Positions 18,407-27,523 of a stretch of 64,000 nt of DNA are shown here, piece after piece (positions within the stretch are counted from its first letter, which is position 1; every line of letters begins with the position of its first letter). The position numbers and the translations under genes were made by a program. Source of the stretch: Rhizobium sp. NXC14 (GTDB lineage Bacteria > Pseudomonadota > Alphaproteobacteria > Rhizobiales > Rhizobiaceae). The stretch spans positions 1,429,001 through 1,493,000 of the forward strand of contig NZ_CP021030.1 in the NCBI RefSeq assembly GCF_002117485.1, read 5' to 3'. The notes beneath the pieces are model-generated. The model did not search any database, was not told the DNA's origin, and saw only the letters and a program-made list of their open reading frames with translations.

Positions 18407-18963
18407 AGCTTCACCCTCCCTCTAACACGTTACGCTTCACTACGACCAGAGTACCGACCCCTCTCAATACGGGGGTTTAGGAAACTCTAAAGTAGGAATC
18501 GAATACCACAATTCGCGGAACGTTACAGTAGCTAATATAGGCTAAGTACAGCACAGCTTTCATAATTGGATGAAAATTTGAAGGTAATCCTGAGTATAGA
18601 CTTAGGTCTTACTGGATTCCTTTCAGGATAGTCTCTGTTTTTACATATAAGTTTTATGGCAGGCCACTAAATGCATGGAAACAATCGCTGTCTCCGGCGT
18701 AGGCCCGCATTGCGTGCGGGAGGTGGCCCCCTGCCTCCAGTGCTGGTCGATAGAATGAGCCAAGGCGTAAGTCGTCATAAGTAGATACGCCTTTAGGTGA
18801 GTAAGCTTAACCGTTTTGTTTCTTTACTCGGATGACGAAAACAATTCTCTTTGAAGTGCAGAGAAATATTTGTCCTGTTGGTTTGAAACCTTGGACGCAA
18901 TCGCCCGATTGTTTGTTTTAACTGAAAATCGGGCCCTGTTAGGAGTAGTAGGGGTTTTCAGGG
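18407..18963. promoter_or_regulatory. Divergent regulatory region between luxR-type gene and amino-sugar operon
   Basis: These 557 bases are more AT-rich than their surroundings and must carry promoters in both directions. A hairpin (CCCGCA/TGCGGG, 18704-18720) lies within the micro-frame starting at 18675. I could not assign exact promoter boxes. Binding of the neighbouring regulator is plausible but not shown. Confidence 0.5.
18675..18758 (+). other. Micro-ORF / conserved upstream motif, copy 2
   Basis: ATGGAAACAATCGCTGT opens a 27-codon frame coding METIAVSGVGPHCV, about 200 bases before the acetyltransferase gene. Its first 17 bases are nearly the same as those at 11893. Past this the two diverge. 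It could be a leader peptide or a shared nucleic-acid site; no function is known. Confidence 0.3.
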
Positions 18964-19470
18964 ATGATTGCATCAAATGTCAAGCTGGGTGACGGTAGCG
19001 TCATCCACCATCGAGATCTCGTGAATCTGTATGGCTGCACGATCGGCGCAGGAACGCGCATCGGCACCTTTGTCGAAATTCAGAAGAATGTCGTGGTCGG
19101 GAGAGACTGCAAGATTTCCAGCCATTCCTTCCTCTGTGAGGGCGTGACGCTGGAAGACGGCGTGTTCATCGGCCACGGGGTCATGTTTACGAACGACACG
19201 TACCCGCGCGCCATTAATCCGGACGGCAGCCTGCAGACGGAGACCGACTGGATACTCATCCCTACACTCGTCAAGCGCCACGCGTCGATCGGCAGCAACG
19301 CCACCATTCTGCCCGGCGTGACCATCGGAGAGGCTGCGCAGGTCGGCGCCGGAGCGGTTGTAACAAAAGACGTGCCCGACGGCGCCATTGTCGCGGGCGT
19401 TCCGGCCAGGGTAATCGGCCGCGTCAATGACGGACCGGTAGACATGTTTGCGTTGGGAGAAATGGAATGA
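18964..19470 (+). CDS. Left-handed beta-helix N-acetyltransferase (WbpD/WlbB-like)
   Basis: A 168-residue hexapeptide-repeat acyltransferase: repeats such as [43 protein letters not shown] and the closing [36 protein letters not shown]. The [14 protein letters not shown] segment is typical of the enzymes that acetylate the 3-amino group of UDP-2-acetamido-3-amino sugars (WbpD, WlbB). The next two genes encode the oxidoreductase and aminotransferase of the same pathway, with 4-base overlaps, which supports this. The exact substrate remains inferred. Confidence 0.9.
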   Translation: MIASNVKLGDGSVIHHRDLVNLYGCTIGAGTRIGTFVEIQKNVVVGRDCKISSHSFLCEGVTLEDGVFIGHGVMFTNDTYPRAINPDGSLQTETDWILIPTLVKRHASIGSNATILPGVTIGEAAQVGAGAVVTKDVPDGAIVAGVPARVIGRVNDGPVDMFALGEME

Positions 19471-20504
19471 TCGGTATCGCTGTTGTCGGATATGGGTATT
19501 GGGGTCCGAATCTGGTTCGTAACATCTCTGAAGCGGCCGGCGCCCACCTTGTTTCAGTCTGTGATCTCAATGTCGAACGGTTGGGGGCCGTCAAAAGCCG
19601 GTACCCCGCAATAACGGTCACCGACAATTTCGAGGAAGTTTTGCGCGATCCGAGAGTCGACGCGATCGCCATCGCGACGCCGGTCTCGACGCATTTCAAG
19701 CTTGCAATGCAGGCGATGATGGCCGGAAAGCATGTCTTCGTCGAAAAGCCGATGGCAGCGACGGCGGACGAAGCGTCGCGAATGGTCGACGAAGCTGCGC
19801 GCCGACGCCTCGTGCTGGCCGTGGATCATACCTTCGTCCACACCGGCGCCGTGCGGAAAATGCGCGAACTGGTCGAAAGCGGCCTTGGCGACATGTATTA
19901 TTATGACTCGGTTCGGGTCAATCTCGGGCTCTTCCAGCATGATGTCAGCGTCATCTGGGACCTCGCGGTGCACGACCTTTCCATCCTGGACCACGTCCTG
20001 CAGGAAAAACCGGTGGCTGTTTCCGCGACGGGCATGAGCCACGTGCTCGGCGAGCCGGAGAACATCGCTTATCTGACGCTCTTTTTCGAGAGCAAGCTCA
20101 TCGCGCACATCCACGTCAATTGGCTGGCGCCGGTCAAGGTGCGCCGCACGCTGATCGGCGGCAGCAACAAGATGATCGTCTATGACGATCTCGAGCCCAG
20201 CGAAAAGATCAAGGTCTATGACAAGGGCATCACCATGTGCCCCAATTCCGATGCGTACGGAGAGAAGGTGCATCAGATGCTGGTCGGCTACCGCAGCGGC
20301 GATATGTGGGCACCCAAGCTCGATATGACCGAGGCATTGAAGCGCGAACTGGATCACTTCGTCGAGTGCATCGAGCAGAATTCCCGGCCCATTACGGACG
20401 GGCATGCCGGGTTGCGTGTCGTTCGGGTCCTTGAAGCCGCAAGCCGTTCGCTCGCACAGCGCGGTCGTGTCGTCGAGCTCGAAGAGGCGAGGCGCATCGC
20501 ATGA
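19467..20504 (+). CDS. Gfo/Idh/MocA-type sugar-nucleotide oxidoreductase (WlbA/WbpB-like)
   Basis: A 345-residue NAD-dependent dehydrogenase. The N-terminal Rossmann motif is [10 protein letters not shown] (about 6-15), followed by IATPVSTHF and the family EKPM catalytic Lys (about 90-93), and a C-terminal domain with [17 protein letters not shown]. In WlbA/WbpB/GnnA enzymes this activity oxidises the 3-hydroxyl of a UDP-HexNAc(A) for later transamination. Both neighbours overlap by 4 bases (ATGA), one acetyltransferase and one DegT aminotransferase, which makes a 3-amino sugar pathway the best explanation. Confidence 0.9.
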   Translation: MIGIAVVGYGYWGPNLVRNISEAAGAHLVSVCDLNVERLGAVKSRYPAITVTDNFEEVLRDPRVDAIAIATPVSTHFKLAMQAMMAGKHVFVEKPMAATADEASRMVDEAARRRLVLAVDHTFVHTGAVRKMRELVESGLGDMYYYDSVRVNLGLFQHDVSVIWDLAVHDLSILDHVLQEKPVAVSATGMSHVLGEPENIAYLTLFFESKLIAHIHVNWLAPVKVRRTLIGGSNKMIVYDDLEPSEKIKVYDKGITMCPNSDAYGEKVHQMLVGYRSGDMWAPKLDMTEALKRELDHFVECIEQNSRPITDGHAGLRVVRVLEAASRSLAQRGRVVELEEARRIA

Positions 20505-21604
20505 TCCCCTTTCTGGACCTCAGAGCACAATATCAATCGATCAAGAGCGAAATCGACGCCGCCGTGCTCGGCGTGCTCGCCTCTGGGCAATACATACTGG
20601 GCGAGGAAGTCATCCGCCTTGAGCAGGAATTTGCGGATTATTGCAACGTCAAACACGCGATCGCCGTCAACACCGGGACGAGTGCCCTGCATCTGTCTTT
20701 GCTTGCGGCGGGCATTGGTCCCGGCGATGAAGTCATCACCGTGCCGTTCACCTTTGTCGCGACTGTGTCGGCAATCTGCTATACCGGCGCAACACCCGTA
20801 TTCGTCGATGTCGAGCCGGTGACGCTCACCATGGATCCGGCTCAGTTGGAGGCGAAGATCACCTCCCGGACCAAGGCCATCATCCCCGTCCATCTCTACG
20901 GTCAGATGGCGGATATGGATGGCATCATGGCAGTCGCTGATCGCTACGGGATTCCGGTCATCGAGGACGCCTGCCAGGCACATGGCGCCCGGTATAAGGG
21001 CGCGCGCGCCGGCAGCATCGGCGCATCTGGCTGCTTCAGCTTCTATCCGGGTAAGAACCTCGGCGCCTGCGGCGAGGGCGGGATCGCCGTCACGAACAGC
21101 GATGAGCAGGCCAAGACAATGCGCATGCTGCGGGATTGGGGTCAGGAGCAGCGCTATCACCATCTGCTGAAGGGCTTCAACTATCGCATGGACGCCATCC
21201 AGGGAGCCATTCTGCGCGTCAAGCTCCGGCATCTCGAAGCCTGGACCGAAGCCCGTCGTTCGCATGGTCGCCGCTACTCCTCGCTGCTTGCAGGATCGCC
21301 GCATTTGCGAACGCCTGTCGAAGTGCCGGAGCGGCGGCATGTCTACCATGTCTACGCCATCAGAAGCCACGATCGGGACGGCCTGCAACGTGTGCTCACA
21401 GGAGAGGGCATTCCATCCGGTCTGCACTATCCTATTCCCGTTCATTTGCAGAAGGCCCATGCCGACCTCGGTTACCAAGCAGGGGACTTCCCGGTCTCGG
21501 AAGCCGCCGCACGCGAGGTTCTCTCCTTGCCGATCTACCCTGAAATGTCCGTACAGCACGTCGATCAGGTCGCGGCTGCGCTGGAGTATGCCTATGTCAG
21601 CTAG
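20501..21604 (+). CDS. DegT/DnrJ/EryC1/StrS aminotransferase (sugar transaminase), first copy
   Basis: A 367-residue PLP enzyme: [15 protein letters not shown] at the start, [35 protein letters not shown] (PLP-binding Asp) and [17 protein letters not shown] with the Schiff-base Lys in PGKNLG. The C-terminal [11 protein letters not shown] and LSLPIYPEM segments fit WbpE/WlbC/QdtB type 3-transaminases. It would aminate the keto sugar formed by the preceding oxidoreductase, using glutamate. It overlaps the next acetyltransferase gene by 11 bases. Confidence 0.93.
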   Translation: MIPFLDLRAQYQSIKSEIDAAVLGVLASGQYILGEEVIRLEQEFADYCNVKHAIAVNTGTSALHLSLLAAGIGPGDEVITVPFTFVATVSAICYTGATPVFVDVEPVTLTMDPAQLEAKITSRTKAIIPVHLYGQMADMDGIMAVADRYGIPVIEDACQAHGARYKGARAGSIGASGCFSFYPGKNLGACGEGGIAVTNSDEQAKTMRMLRDWGQEQRYHHLLKGFNYRMDAIQGAILRVKLRHLEAWTEARRSHGRRYSSLLAGSPHLRTPVEVPERRHVYHVYAIRSHDRDGLQRVLTGEGIPSGLHYPIPVHLQKAHADLGYQAGDFPVSEAAAREVLSLPIYPEMSVQHVDQVAAALEYAYVS

Positions 21605-22310
21605 TCCACGCGAGGCTCGTGTCGTGCAGGCCGTCCACGGCCGCAGCCAGAAGCCGGCAGATCCAGCCTATCAAGCGGGGCTCGCCGAAGAGCTCAGGCA
21701 AGCATATGGGCGCGCCGGCCTGATCGAACTCTACGGCCGCTTCGCGACAGGCGACGGCGTCGTCGACGCGCTGATGCGCAAAGCCATCTGGCGGGCTATC
21801 ACGCGCAGCTGCGGCGAAGGTTTGCAGGTCGCTAGCGGCGCCGGTTTCAAACATCCGGAAACCTTCGAAATCGGCAATGGCGTGTTCATCGGCGCTCAGG
21901 CCTACATCCAGGGACGCTACGATGGCACCTGCGTCATCGGCGACAATGTCTGGATCGGCCCGATGGCCTATTTCGACGCGCGCGACCTTGTGATCGAGGA
22001 TTCGGTCGGGTGGGGGCCGGGCGCCAAGGTGCTTGGCTCGACCCACACAGCACTGCCGATAGACGTGCCGATCATCCGTACGGATCTTGAAATCAAGCCG
22101 GTCCGCATCTGTGCCGAGGCCGATATCGGAACGAATGCGACCATTCTTCCCGGCGTGACCATCGGGAAGGGGGCGATCGTTGGAGCGGGTGCAGTTGTCG
22201 TTTCCGACGTCGAGCCGTTCTCTGTTGCCGCCGGTGTACCGGCGAAATTCATACGTTGGCGTTCGGAGAATGATCCGATGACGAACATGTCGCGTGAGGG
22301 AAGATCATGA
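21594..22310 (+). CDS. Left-handed beta-helix acyltransferase, second copy
   Basis: About 238 residues. The N-terminal 80 residues are helical and unlike the first acetyltransferase (LAEELRQAYGRAGLIELYGRF). After this come hexapeptide repeats: GNGVFIGAQAYIQG, TCVIGDNVWIGPMAYF, LVIEDSVGWGPGAKV and [22 protein letters not shown]. The ATG at 21594 has GGAG six bases upstream and overlaps the aminotransferase gene; longer frames upstream are out of phase with the family. It probably acetylates (or formylates) a second amino sugar or the polymer. Its 4-base overlap with the epimerase gene shows operon membership. Confidence 0.87.
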   Translation: MSASPREARVVQAVHGRSQKPADPAYQAGLAEELRQAYGRAGLIELYGRFATGDGVVDALMRKAIWRAITRSCGEGLQVASGAGFKHPETFEIGNGVFIGAQAYIQGRYDGTCVIGDNVWIGPMAYFDARDLVIEDSVGWGPGAKVLGSTHTALPIDVPIIRTDLEIKPVRICAEADIGTNATILPGVTIGKGAIVGAGAVVVSDVEPFSVAAGVPAKFIRWRSENDPMTNMSREGRS

Positions 22311-23281
22311 GAAACAAACGGGTGCTCATCACCGGCGGTGCCGGTCTGATCGGTTCGCATATTGCCGATCTTGTTGCATTGGAAAAACCTCGCGAGATCA
22401 TCGTCCTCGACAATTTCGTGCGCGGGCGCCGGGACAATCTCAGCACGGCAATATCAAGCGGCTCCGTCAACATCATCGAAGGCGATATCCGCGACAGGGC
22501 ACTGCTGGCGAAAACCTTCGAAGACGTCGACATCGTCTTTCACCAGGCGGCGATCCGCATCACGCAATGCGCCGAAGACCCGCGGCTCGCCTTCGATGTT
22601 CTGGCCGAAGGCACGTTCAACGTCCTCGAAGCTGCCGTGAAGGCAGGCGTATCGAAGGTCGTCGCTGCTTCCTCCGCCTCCGTGCTGGGGCTTGCCGAAA
22701 GCTTCCCGACGACCGAGCAGCATCACCCCTACAATAACCGGACGATCTACGGCGCCGCCAAGACCTTCAACGAGGGTCTATTGCGCAGTTTCGCGGAAAT
22801 GTACGGCCTGCGCTATGTGGCGCTGCGCTATTTCAACGTCTACGGCCCGAGAATGGACGTTTACGGCGCCTATACCGAAGTTCTGATCCGCTGGATGGAA
22901 CGCCTGGCAGCCGGAATGCCGCCGCTCGTTTATGGAGACGGCAGTCAGACGATGGACTTCGTCGATGCACGCGATATCGCGCGGGCAAACATCCTGGCGG
23001 CAAAGAGCGACGTTACGGACGAGGTGTTCAACGTCGCGAGCGGCAGGGAAATAAGCCTGCTGGAACTCGCGCGGATGCTGAGCGAAATCATGGGATACTC
23101 ACTCGAGCCGCAGCACAAAGAGGCGCGCGCCGTCAACGGCGTCACACGTCGTCTTGCCGACATCAGCAAGGCCGAAAGGCTTCTGGGCTTCAAGGCGGAA
23201 ATCTCGATGGAGCAGGGGCTTCGTGACCTTGTCGCGTGGTGGCAGTCGAAGACTGCTTCGGCAGGAGGCCAGGCTGCATGA
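22307..23281 (+). CDS. NAD-dependent epimerase/dehydratase (UDP-sugar 4-epimerase-like)
   Basis: A 324-residue extended short-chain dehydrogenase: ITGGAGLIGSHIAD (about 8-21), IVLDNFVRGRRDNL, VFHQAAIRITQCAEDP, ASSASVLGLA and YGAAKTFNEGLLRSF with catalytic YxxxK (about 145-149), then LRYFNVYGPRMD. The sequence resembles WbpP/GalE-type epimerases; the product could instead be a 4,6-dehydratase, as the deciding residues are not clear to me. It is flanked by 4-base overlaps with an acetyltransferase and a second DegT aminotransferase. Confidence 0.88.
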   Translation: MRNKRVLITGGAGLIGSHIADLVALEKPREIIVLDNFVRGRRDNLSTAISSGSVNIIEGDIRDRALLAKTFEDVDIVFHQAAIRITQCAEDPRLAFDVLAEGTFNVLEAAVKAGVSKVVAASSASVLGLAESFPTTEQHHPYNNRTIYGAAKTFNEGLLRSFAEMYGLRYVALRYFNVYGPRMDVYGAYTEVLIRWMERLAAGMPPLVYGDGSQTMDFVDARDIARANILAAKSDVTDEVFNVASGREISLLELARMLSEIMGYSLEPQHKEARAVNGVTRRLADISKAERLLGFKAEISMEQGLRDLVAWWQSKTASAGGQAA

Positions 23282-24495
23282 GCCCGTTATTATCGACGAT
23301 TCCCGTCGCCAAACCCGTTCTCGGAGAGGAAGAGGCTGAGGCCACGCGTCGCGTCATCCTGTCGGGATGGGTGACGCAGGGGCCGGAAGTCGCGGCATTT
23401 GAAAAGGAATTCGCAGCCCTCGTCGGCACCGGGCACGCTTGTGCCGTTTCCAACTGCACAACCGCGCTTCATCTCGCCTTGATGGCGGTCGGCATCGGTG
23501 CCGGCGATGAAGTCATCACGGTCAGCCATTCGTTCATCGCCACCGCGAATGCCGTTCGATACTGCGATGCGGTACCCGTGTTCGTCGATATCGCGCCGGA
23601 TGGCTACAATATCGACCCCAGCTTGATCGAAACGGCAATCACGCCCCGCACCAAGGCAATCCTGTGCGTGCATCAGCTCGGCATGCCCTGCGATCTCCGT
23701 TCGATCGTCGAGATCGGCAAGCGCCATTCGATACCGGTTATCGAGGATGCGGCCTGTGCGACGGGAAGCGAAATCCTTTGGGACGGGCGTTGGGAAAAGA
23801 TCGGCAAGCCGCATGGCGACATTGCCTGCTTCTCCTTCCATCCCCGAAAGGTCGTCACCACGGGTGATGGCGGCATGCTGACGACGGCGAACCCGGAATA
23901 TGACCGAAAATTCCGGCTGTGGCGCCAGCATGGCATGAGCGTCACCGACGCTGTCCGCCACGGCTCGAAACAGGTGATTTTCGAAGACTATGATGAACTG
24001 GGCTACAACTATCGCATGACCGACCTCCAGGCCGCAGTCGGACGGGTGCAGCTCCGCCGGCTGCCGGAGTTGGTTGCAGAGCGAAGGCGGATTGCCGCTC
24101 AATATTGCGAGCGCCTGTCGACGATCGCCGGCCTAACGCTGCCAATGGAGCCTGATTGGGCCCGCAGCAACTGGCAGAGCTTCTGTGTGAGATTACCTGA
24201 TGCCGTCGACCAACGGGCGGTCATGCAGGTACTGCTCGATCAAGGGATATCGACCAGGCGCGGCGTGATGAACATTCATCTGGAAGGAGCCTATTCCGGC
24301 CAGTGCGTCTATCGAGCCGCCACTGGCCTGGCGCGAAGCGTGTCAGCGCAGCAGGAAACGATAATCCTGCCGCTCTTCGCCCAGATGACGGACCTCGACA
24401 TCGTCAGGGTTGTTGAGGCACTTCGCGCAGCCCTCGAGGAGGCGACCGTCGGAGCCGCCGGCGTCCAATCTCACATGGATATTGCTGTCGCCTGA
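23278..24495 (+). CDS. DegT/DnrJ/EryC1/StrS aminotransferase, second copy
   Basis: About 405 residues. PLP-fold motifs: VSNCTTALHLALMAVGIGAG, VIEDAACATGSE and ACFSFHPRKVVTTGDGG with the Schiff-base Lys in PRKVVTTGDGG. The TTGDGG form is typical of 4-amino-4-deoxy sugar transaminases (PglE/ArnB/perosamine synthase group) as opposed to the GKNLGA form in the first copy. The ATG at 23278 overlaps the preceding stop (ATGA). It may build a 4-amino sugar from the product of the adjacent epimerase/dehydratase; substrate is inferred only. It is the last gene of this operon. Confidence 0.92.
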   Translation: MSPLLSTIPVAKPVLGEEEAEATRRVILSGWVTQGPEVAAFEKEFAALVGTGHACAVSNCTTALHLALMAVGIGAGDEVITVSHSFIATANAVRYCDAVPVFVDIAPDGYNIDPSLIETAITPRTKAILCVHQLGMPCDLRSIVEIGKRHSIPVIEDAACATGSEILWDGRWEKIGKPHGDIACFSFHPRKVVTTGDGGMLTTANPEYDRKFRLWRQHGMSVTDAVRHGSKQVIFEDYDELGYNYRMTDLQAAVGRVQLRRLPELVAERRRIAAQYCERLSTIAGLTLPMEPDWARSNWQSFCVRLPDAVDQRAVMQVLLDQGISTRRGVMNIHLEGAYSGQCVYRAATGLARSVSAQQETIILPLFAQMTDLDIVRVVEALRAALEEATVGAAGVQSHMDIAVA

Positions 24496-24529
24496 ACGCC
24501 ATCTGCCTCACGCGGCAATTTGCATAACA

Positions 24530-24563
24530 AACAATGCGCGGATCTGAGGATGCGCGCATTGTT
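24530..24563. terminator. Hairpin terminator between convergent operons
   Basis: A perfect 11-base stem (AACAATGCGCG/CGCGCATTGTT, loop of 12) lies between the stop codons of the aminotransferase and flippase genes. T tracts are short, but the stem ends in TTGTT on either strand, so it may serve both directions. Confidence 0.65.
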
Positions 24564-24581
24564 CGTTAGAGCGCCAGGTAA

Positions 24582-24625
24582 GTGCGAAGCGGTTTTCCCA
24601 GGCAAAGCGCGAAGCGCTTTTGCCG
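24582..24625. repeat. Intergenic palindromic element with GTGNGMAGCGGTTTT core, copy 1
   Basis: GTGCGAAGCGGTTTT is followed by a small perfect palindrome (AAAGCGC-GAA-GCGCTTT). The same core occurs at 40574 (GTGAAGCGGTTTT) and 45685 (GTGCAGCGGTTTT), all between or at the edges of genes. This looks like a dispersed intergenic repeat family of rhizobia. Confidence 0.5.
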
Positions 24626-24688
24626 ACAATTTACCGTAAATACAAATGGTTGGAATGGTCTTGCATTTCCGTGATGAGCTGAATCGCT

Positions 24689-26194
24689 CTAGGCTGACTT
24701 CGTGATCCATCCGCGAATCATGGCCGGCACGGACTCCGGCGGAAGCAGGTCGACCAGCATGCGCAGTGAATACAACCCACAGACAAGGACGGCGACGAAG
24801 CCGATCACCGTCGCCGGCCACAGCGGCAAGATCGAGAACATCAGGAATACCAGTCCCGATGCGGGCAAGAAAAGCAACGCATGTCGGCGATTGGCGGCGG
24901 ACCAGCGAAAACCGGTCAACTTGCGGACGATCACATAGATCAGGATGCCGTGCCAGACATAGAGGCCAAAAAACGCCATGCCGGCTCCTTGGGTACCGAG
25001 CAGCGATACTAGGAGCCAGGCAAGCCCAACATGCACGACTGCAGCCGCAACCTCAGTCCAGAAGAAAATCGCCTGGGTGTTCTTCGCCACGACGATGAAA
25101 CCCATCGGCCAGGAAATAATGCGCAGCATCATGCCGAGACAGATCCAGCGCAGAAGTTCGACTGCCCCGTGGAATTCTGCCGAATAGAACAGGCTCATCA
25201 TGAGCGGCGCCAGCGTCAGCGTGCCGAGCAGGCCGGGACCGGCGAGCAGCATGCTGGCTTCGGCCTGTTCGTTGACGAGCCGGTTGCATTCGACATCGTT
25301 GTCGATCATTGCAGTCAGGCGAGGATAGAAATCCGTCCCCATGGCCTGCAGGATGAAGCCGGCGTAGAGACCGCCGAGACCCCAGGCAGCTTGATACAAT
25401 CCCGCCGCCATGACGCCGCCTTCCTTCAGCACGATGATGCGGATGGCATAGGCCGCGCCGAAGGTCAGAAGCCCGCTTGCCATAAAGACGAACCCGAGCC
25501 GGAGCAGAGCCGACACCTGCCGGCTGAACTGGCGCGCCGACATCGGGTATGGATTTGGAAAGATCCGCCGGCTGTACCACCACGTCGGAACGATTGAGGC
25601 AGCTGCAATGACCACGAGCGACGGTGCGATCGCCTGCACCCCGAAGAGATAGATCAGAGGGATACTCACCGCTGTACCGAAGAGCCCGGCAAGCACGTTG
25701 ATGCGGGCAAGATCCGCAATTCCGCGCATACCCTGAATCAATGCGCCTTGCCCCGCAGACACCAGCCGGAAGAAAACGGCGAGCGACAGCAGCACAATGC
25801 CCCCGACGTGCTGGTAATCACCGAAGGTGAAACTTGAGACAGGATACGCCAATGCGGCAAGAAGGAGCGCCCCAAAGAGCGCCAGCACCACTGATATGCG
25901 TCTCAGTACGGTCGCCGATTGGGCAATCCTGGTTGTATCGCCGGTGCCGGCTGCCTCAGCGACCTGACGCACGCCACTGCCGCCGACGCCCAGACCAGCG
26001 AGGGACTGCGCCATATCCACGATCGAGCTGTAAAGGCCCATCAGCCCGATGCCTTCCGGCCCGAGCAGGACGGCCATGGCTTTGTTTCTGACGATGCTGA
26101 GTGCGACGTTGACCAGCGAAGAGCCGCCCATCAGCATCGTCGATTTGAGGATCTGGGTATAGGTCTGGCTTGGTGGGATCATTCTGAAAGTCAT
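24689..26194 (-). CDS. Wzx-type lipid-linked oligosaccharide flippase
   Basis: A 501-residue protein with about 12-14 transmembrane helices and few charged loops, typical of the MOP superfamily polysaccharide biosynthesis proteins. The N-terminus has GGSSLVNVALSIVRNKAMAVLLGPEGIGLMGL, the usual opening of this family (flippase helix 1 then LGP-x-G-x-G). It would move undecaprenyl-diphosphate repeat units across the inner membrane for polymerisation by the Wzy-like protein. The gene follows the export protein gene by 27 bases on the minus strand, so the two are probably co-transcribed. Confidence 0.92.
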   Translation of the reverse strand: MTFRMIPPSQTYTQILKSTMLMGGSSLVNVALSIVRNKAMAVLLGPEGIGLMGLYSSIVDMAQSLAGLGVGGSGVRQVAEAAGTGDTTRIAQSATVLRRISVVLALFGALLLAALAYPVSSFTFGDYQHVGGIVLLSLAVFFRLVSAGQGALIQGMRGIADLARINVLAGLFGTAVSIPLIYLFGVQAIAPSLVVIAAASIVPTWWYSRRIFPNPYPMSARQFSRQVSALLRLGFVFMASGLLTFGAAYAIRIIVLKEGGVMAAGLYQAAWGLGGLYAGFILQAMGTDFYPRLTAMIDNDVECNRLVNEQAEASMLLAGPGLLGTLTLAPLMMSLFYSAEFHGAVELLRWICLGMMLRIISWPMGFIVVAKNTQAIFFWTEVAAAVVHVGLAWLLVSLLGTQGAGMAFFGLYVWHGILIYVIVRKLTGFRWSAANRRHALLFLPASGLVFLMFSILPLWPATVIGFVAVLVCGLYSLRMLVDLLPPESVPAMIRGWITKSA

Positions 26195-26221
26195 CGAAAG
26201 CCCCAGCCCGTCATCATCGGC

Positions 26222-27523
26222 TTACCTGACTGACATTGTCTGGACAGGCAGCGCAGCGGCGTCTTCTGATGACACATCGGCGGTGCGTACCCGAGTCACC
26301 CTGACCACGTCGCCCGGTGCCAGCTCCGTCATTTCGGAAGCCTGGAACTGACTGACCTCACCCTTTTCCCGCCGACTCACGATGAACGTCAGCGGCAATT
26401 CTTCATTGTAATTCTTCACGCTGGCGCCGCTCGACAGTTCTTCGAGAAGCAGTTGTTGCGTGGTGTCACGCTTCAATTTGAGCTGATCGAGATTGGCCTT
26501 TTCCGCCTGCACCTCGGTAGCGAGCTCATTGCGGCGAGTGTCGGAAAGTCCCTCGAGACTGCGCGTCGTCTCGTTGATTGCCTGGCGTCCCCGCATGATG
26601 GCAGTCACAAGATCGAGCCGATCGGAGCGATAGGTGGTGAGCAATCGTTCCAGATCCATCTGACGTGAGGAGATCGTCAGGCCTTTCTGGACCAACGTCT
26701 TCACGCTCGTCAGTTGTTCCTCCACTGACTGGATATTGTCATCCGAGCCTTTCAGTTTTTCTTGCAGCGTTTCGACTTCCGCAGTCAAGAGATTACGCAA
26801 TTCGACGAGCGCTACCGACTGTCTGTCCAGCGCGCTTGCACGGGCCTGAAAAATGACCCGCTCCTCCTCGTAGATACTCTCGGCATATTGCCGATCGGCG
26901 GCGGACGGCTGATCGAAGACTATCTCCTTCGCGTCCGCCATCTCCGCCTGCAGCCGCGCGAGCTTTGCAGAACTGCGCAGCAGCGAGTGGTCAATGTCCC
27001 GCAAATCGCCGGCAAGCCTGATCGCCTGCGATTGCTGCTGCGCCGCCGCCCGCAACGGGCCGCCGCTCATGGCGAGGGATTGCAAGACACTGAGGCCGGA
27101 GCGAAACTTGTATTCTCCCGGCGCCATCACGTCTCCCACCACGTAAATGGAGGAATAGTCCAGAACGTCGATGGTCACTGCAGGTGCCTGGGCCAGACCC
27201 ATCTTCGCCTGAAGGCGCTTGGCAATCTCGATGGTAAGGCCCGCATTGTCGAGATTGGCGACGGCCAACGACCCCAGGAAGGGCAGGGAGATTATACCTG
27301 AATCCGAAACAGTGTATTCTCCACTGATCCCATCCAACCGATCAAACTGCCCCTTGGACGGTATCCATTGCACGACACTCAGACGGATTTTCGTTTGTGG
27401 AGCGAAGAACGCGCTATCGGCGAGAGCCGGCGACACCGCTCCGGCAAGAAATGCGAGTGCACCGATGACAAACGTCGTGCGAAAGAGCAGCTGAGGGATG
27501 CGGTGCGATGAATTCATATACAT
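26222..27523 (-). CDS. Polysaccharide export protein, Wza/ExoF-like (OPX family)
   Basis: About 433 residues with a signal peptide (hydrophobic core VIGALAFLAGAV, likely cleavage after PALA). The Poly_export domain follows (about 45-140: GEYTVSDSGIISLPFLGSL), then a SLBB-like segment (IYVVGDVMAPGEYKF, about 135) and a long coiled coil (about 180-370). The ending LAPGDVVRVTRV resembles ExoF. There is no lipobox Cys, so it is probably periplasmic or peripheral, unlike classical Wza. I start it at the ATG with AGGCGAG just upstream; an ATG at 27541 adds six residues but has its AAGG directly against the start. First gene of the minus-strand pair with the flippase. Confidence 0.9.
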   Translation of the reverse strand: MYMNSSHRIPQLLFRTTFVIGALAFLAGAVSPALADSAFFAPQTKIRLSVVQWIPSKGQFDRLDGISGEYTVSDSGIISLPFLGSLAVANLDNAGLTIEIAKRLQAKMGLAQAPAVTIDVLDYSSIYVVGDVMAPGEYKFRSGLSVLQSLAMSGGPLRAAAQQQSQAIRLAGDLRDIDHSLLRSSAKLARLQAEMADAKEIVFDQPSAADRQYAESIYEEERVIFQARASALDRQSVALVELRNLLTAEVETLQEKLKGSDDNIQSVEEQLTSVKTLVQKGLTISSRQMDLERLLTTYRSDRLDLVTAIMRGRQAINETTRSLEGLSDTRRNELATEVQAEKANLDQLKLKRDTTQQLLLEELSSGASVKNYNEELPLTFIVSRREKGEVSQFQASEMTELAPGDVVRVTRVRTADVSSEDAAALPVQTMSVR

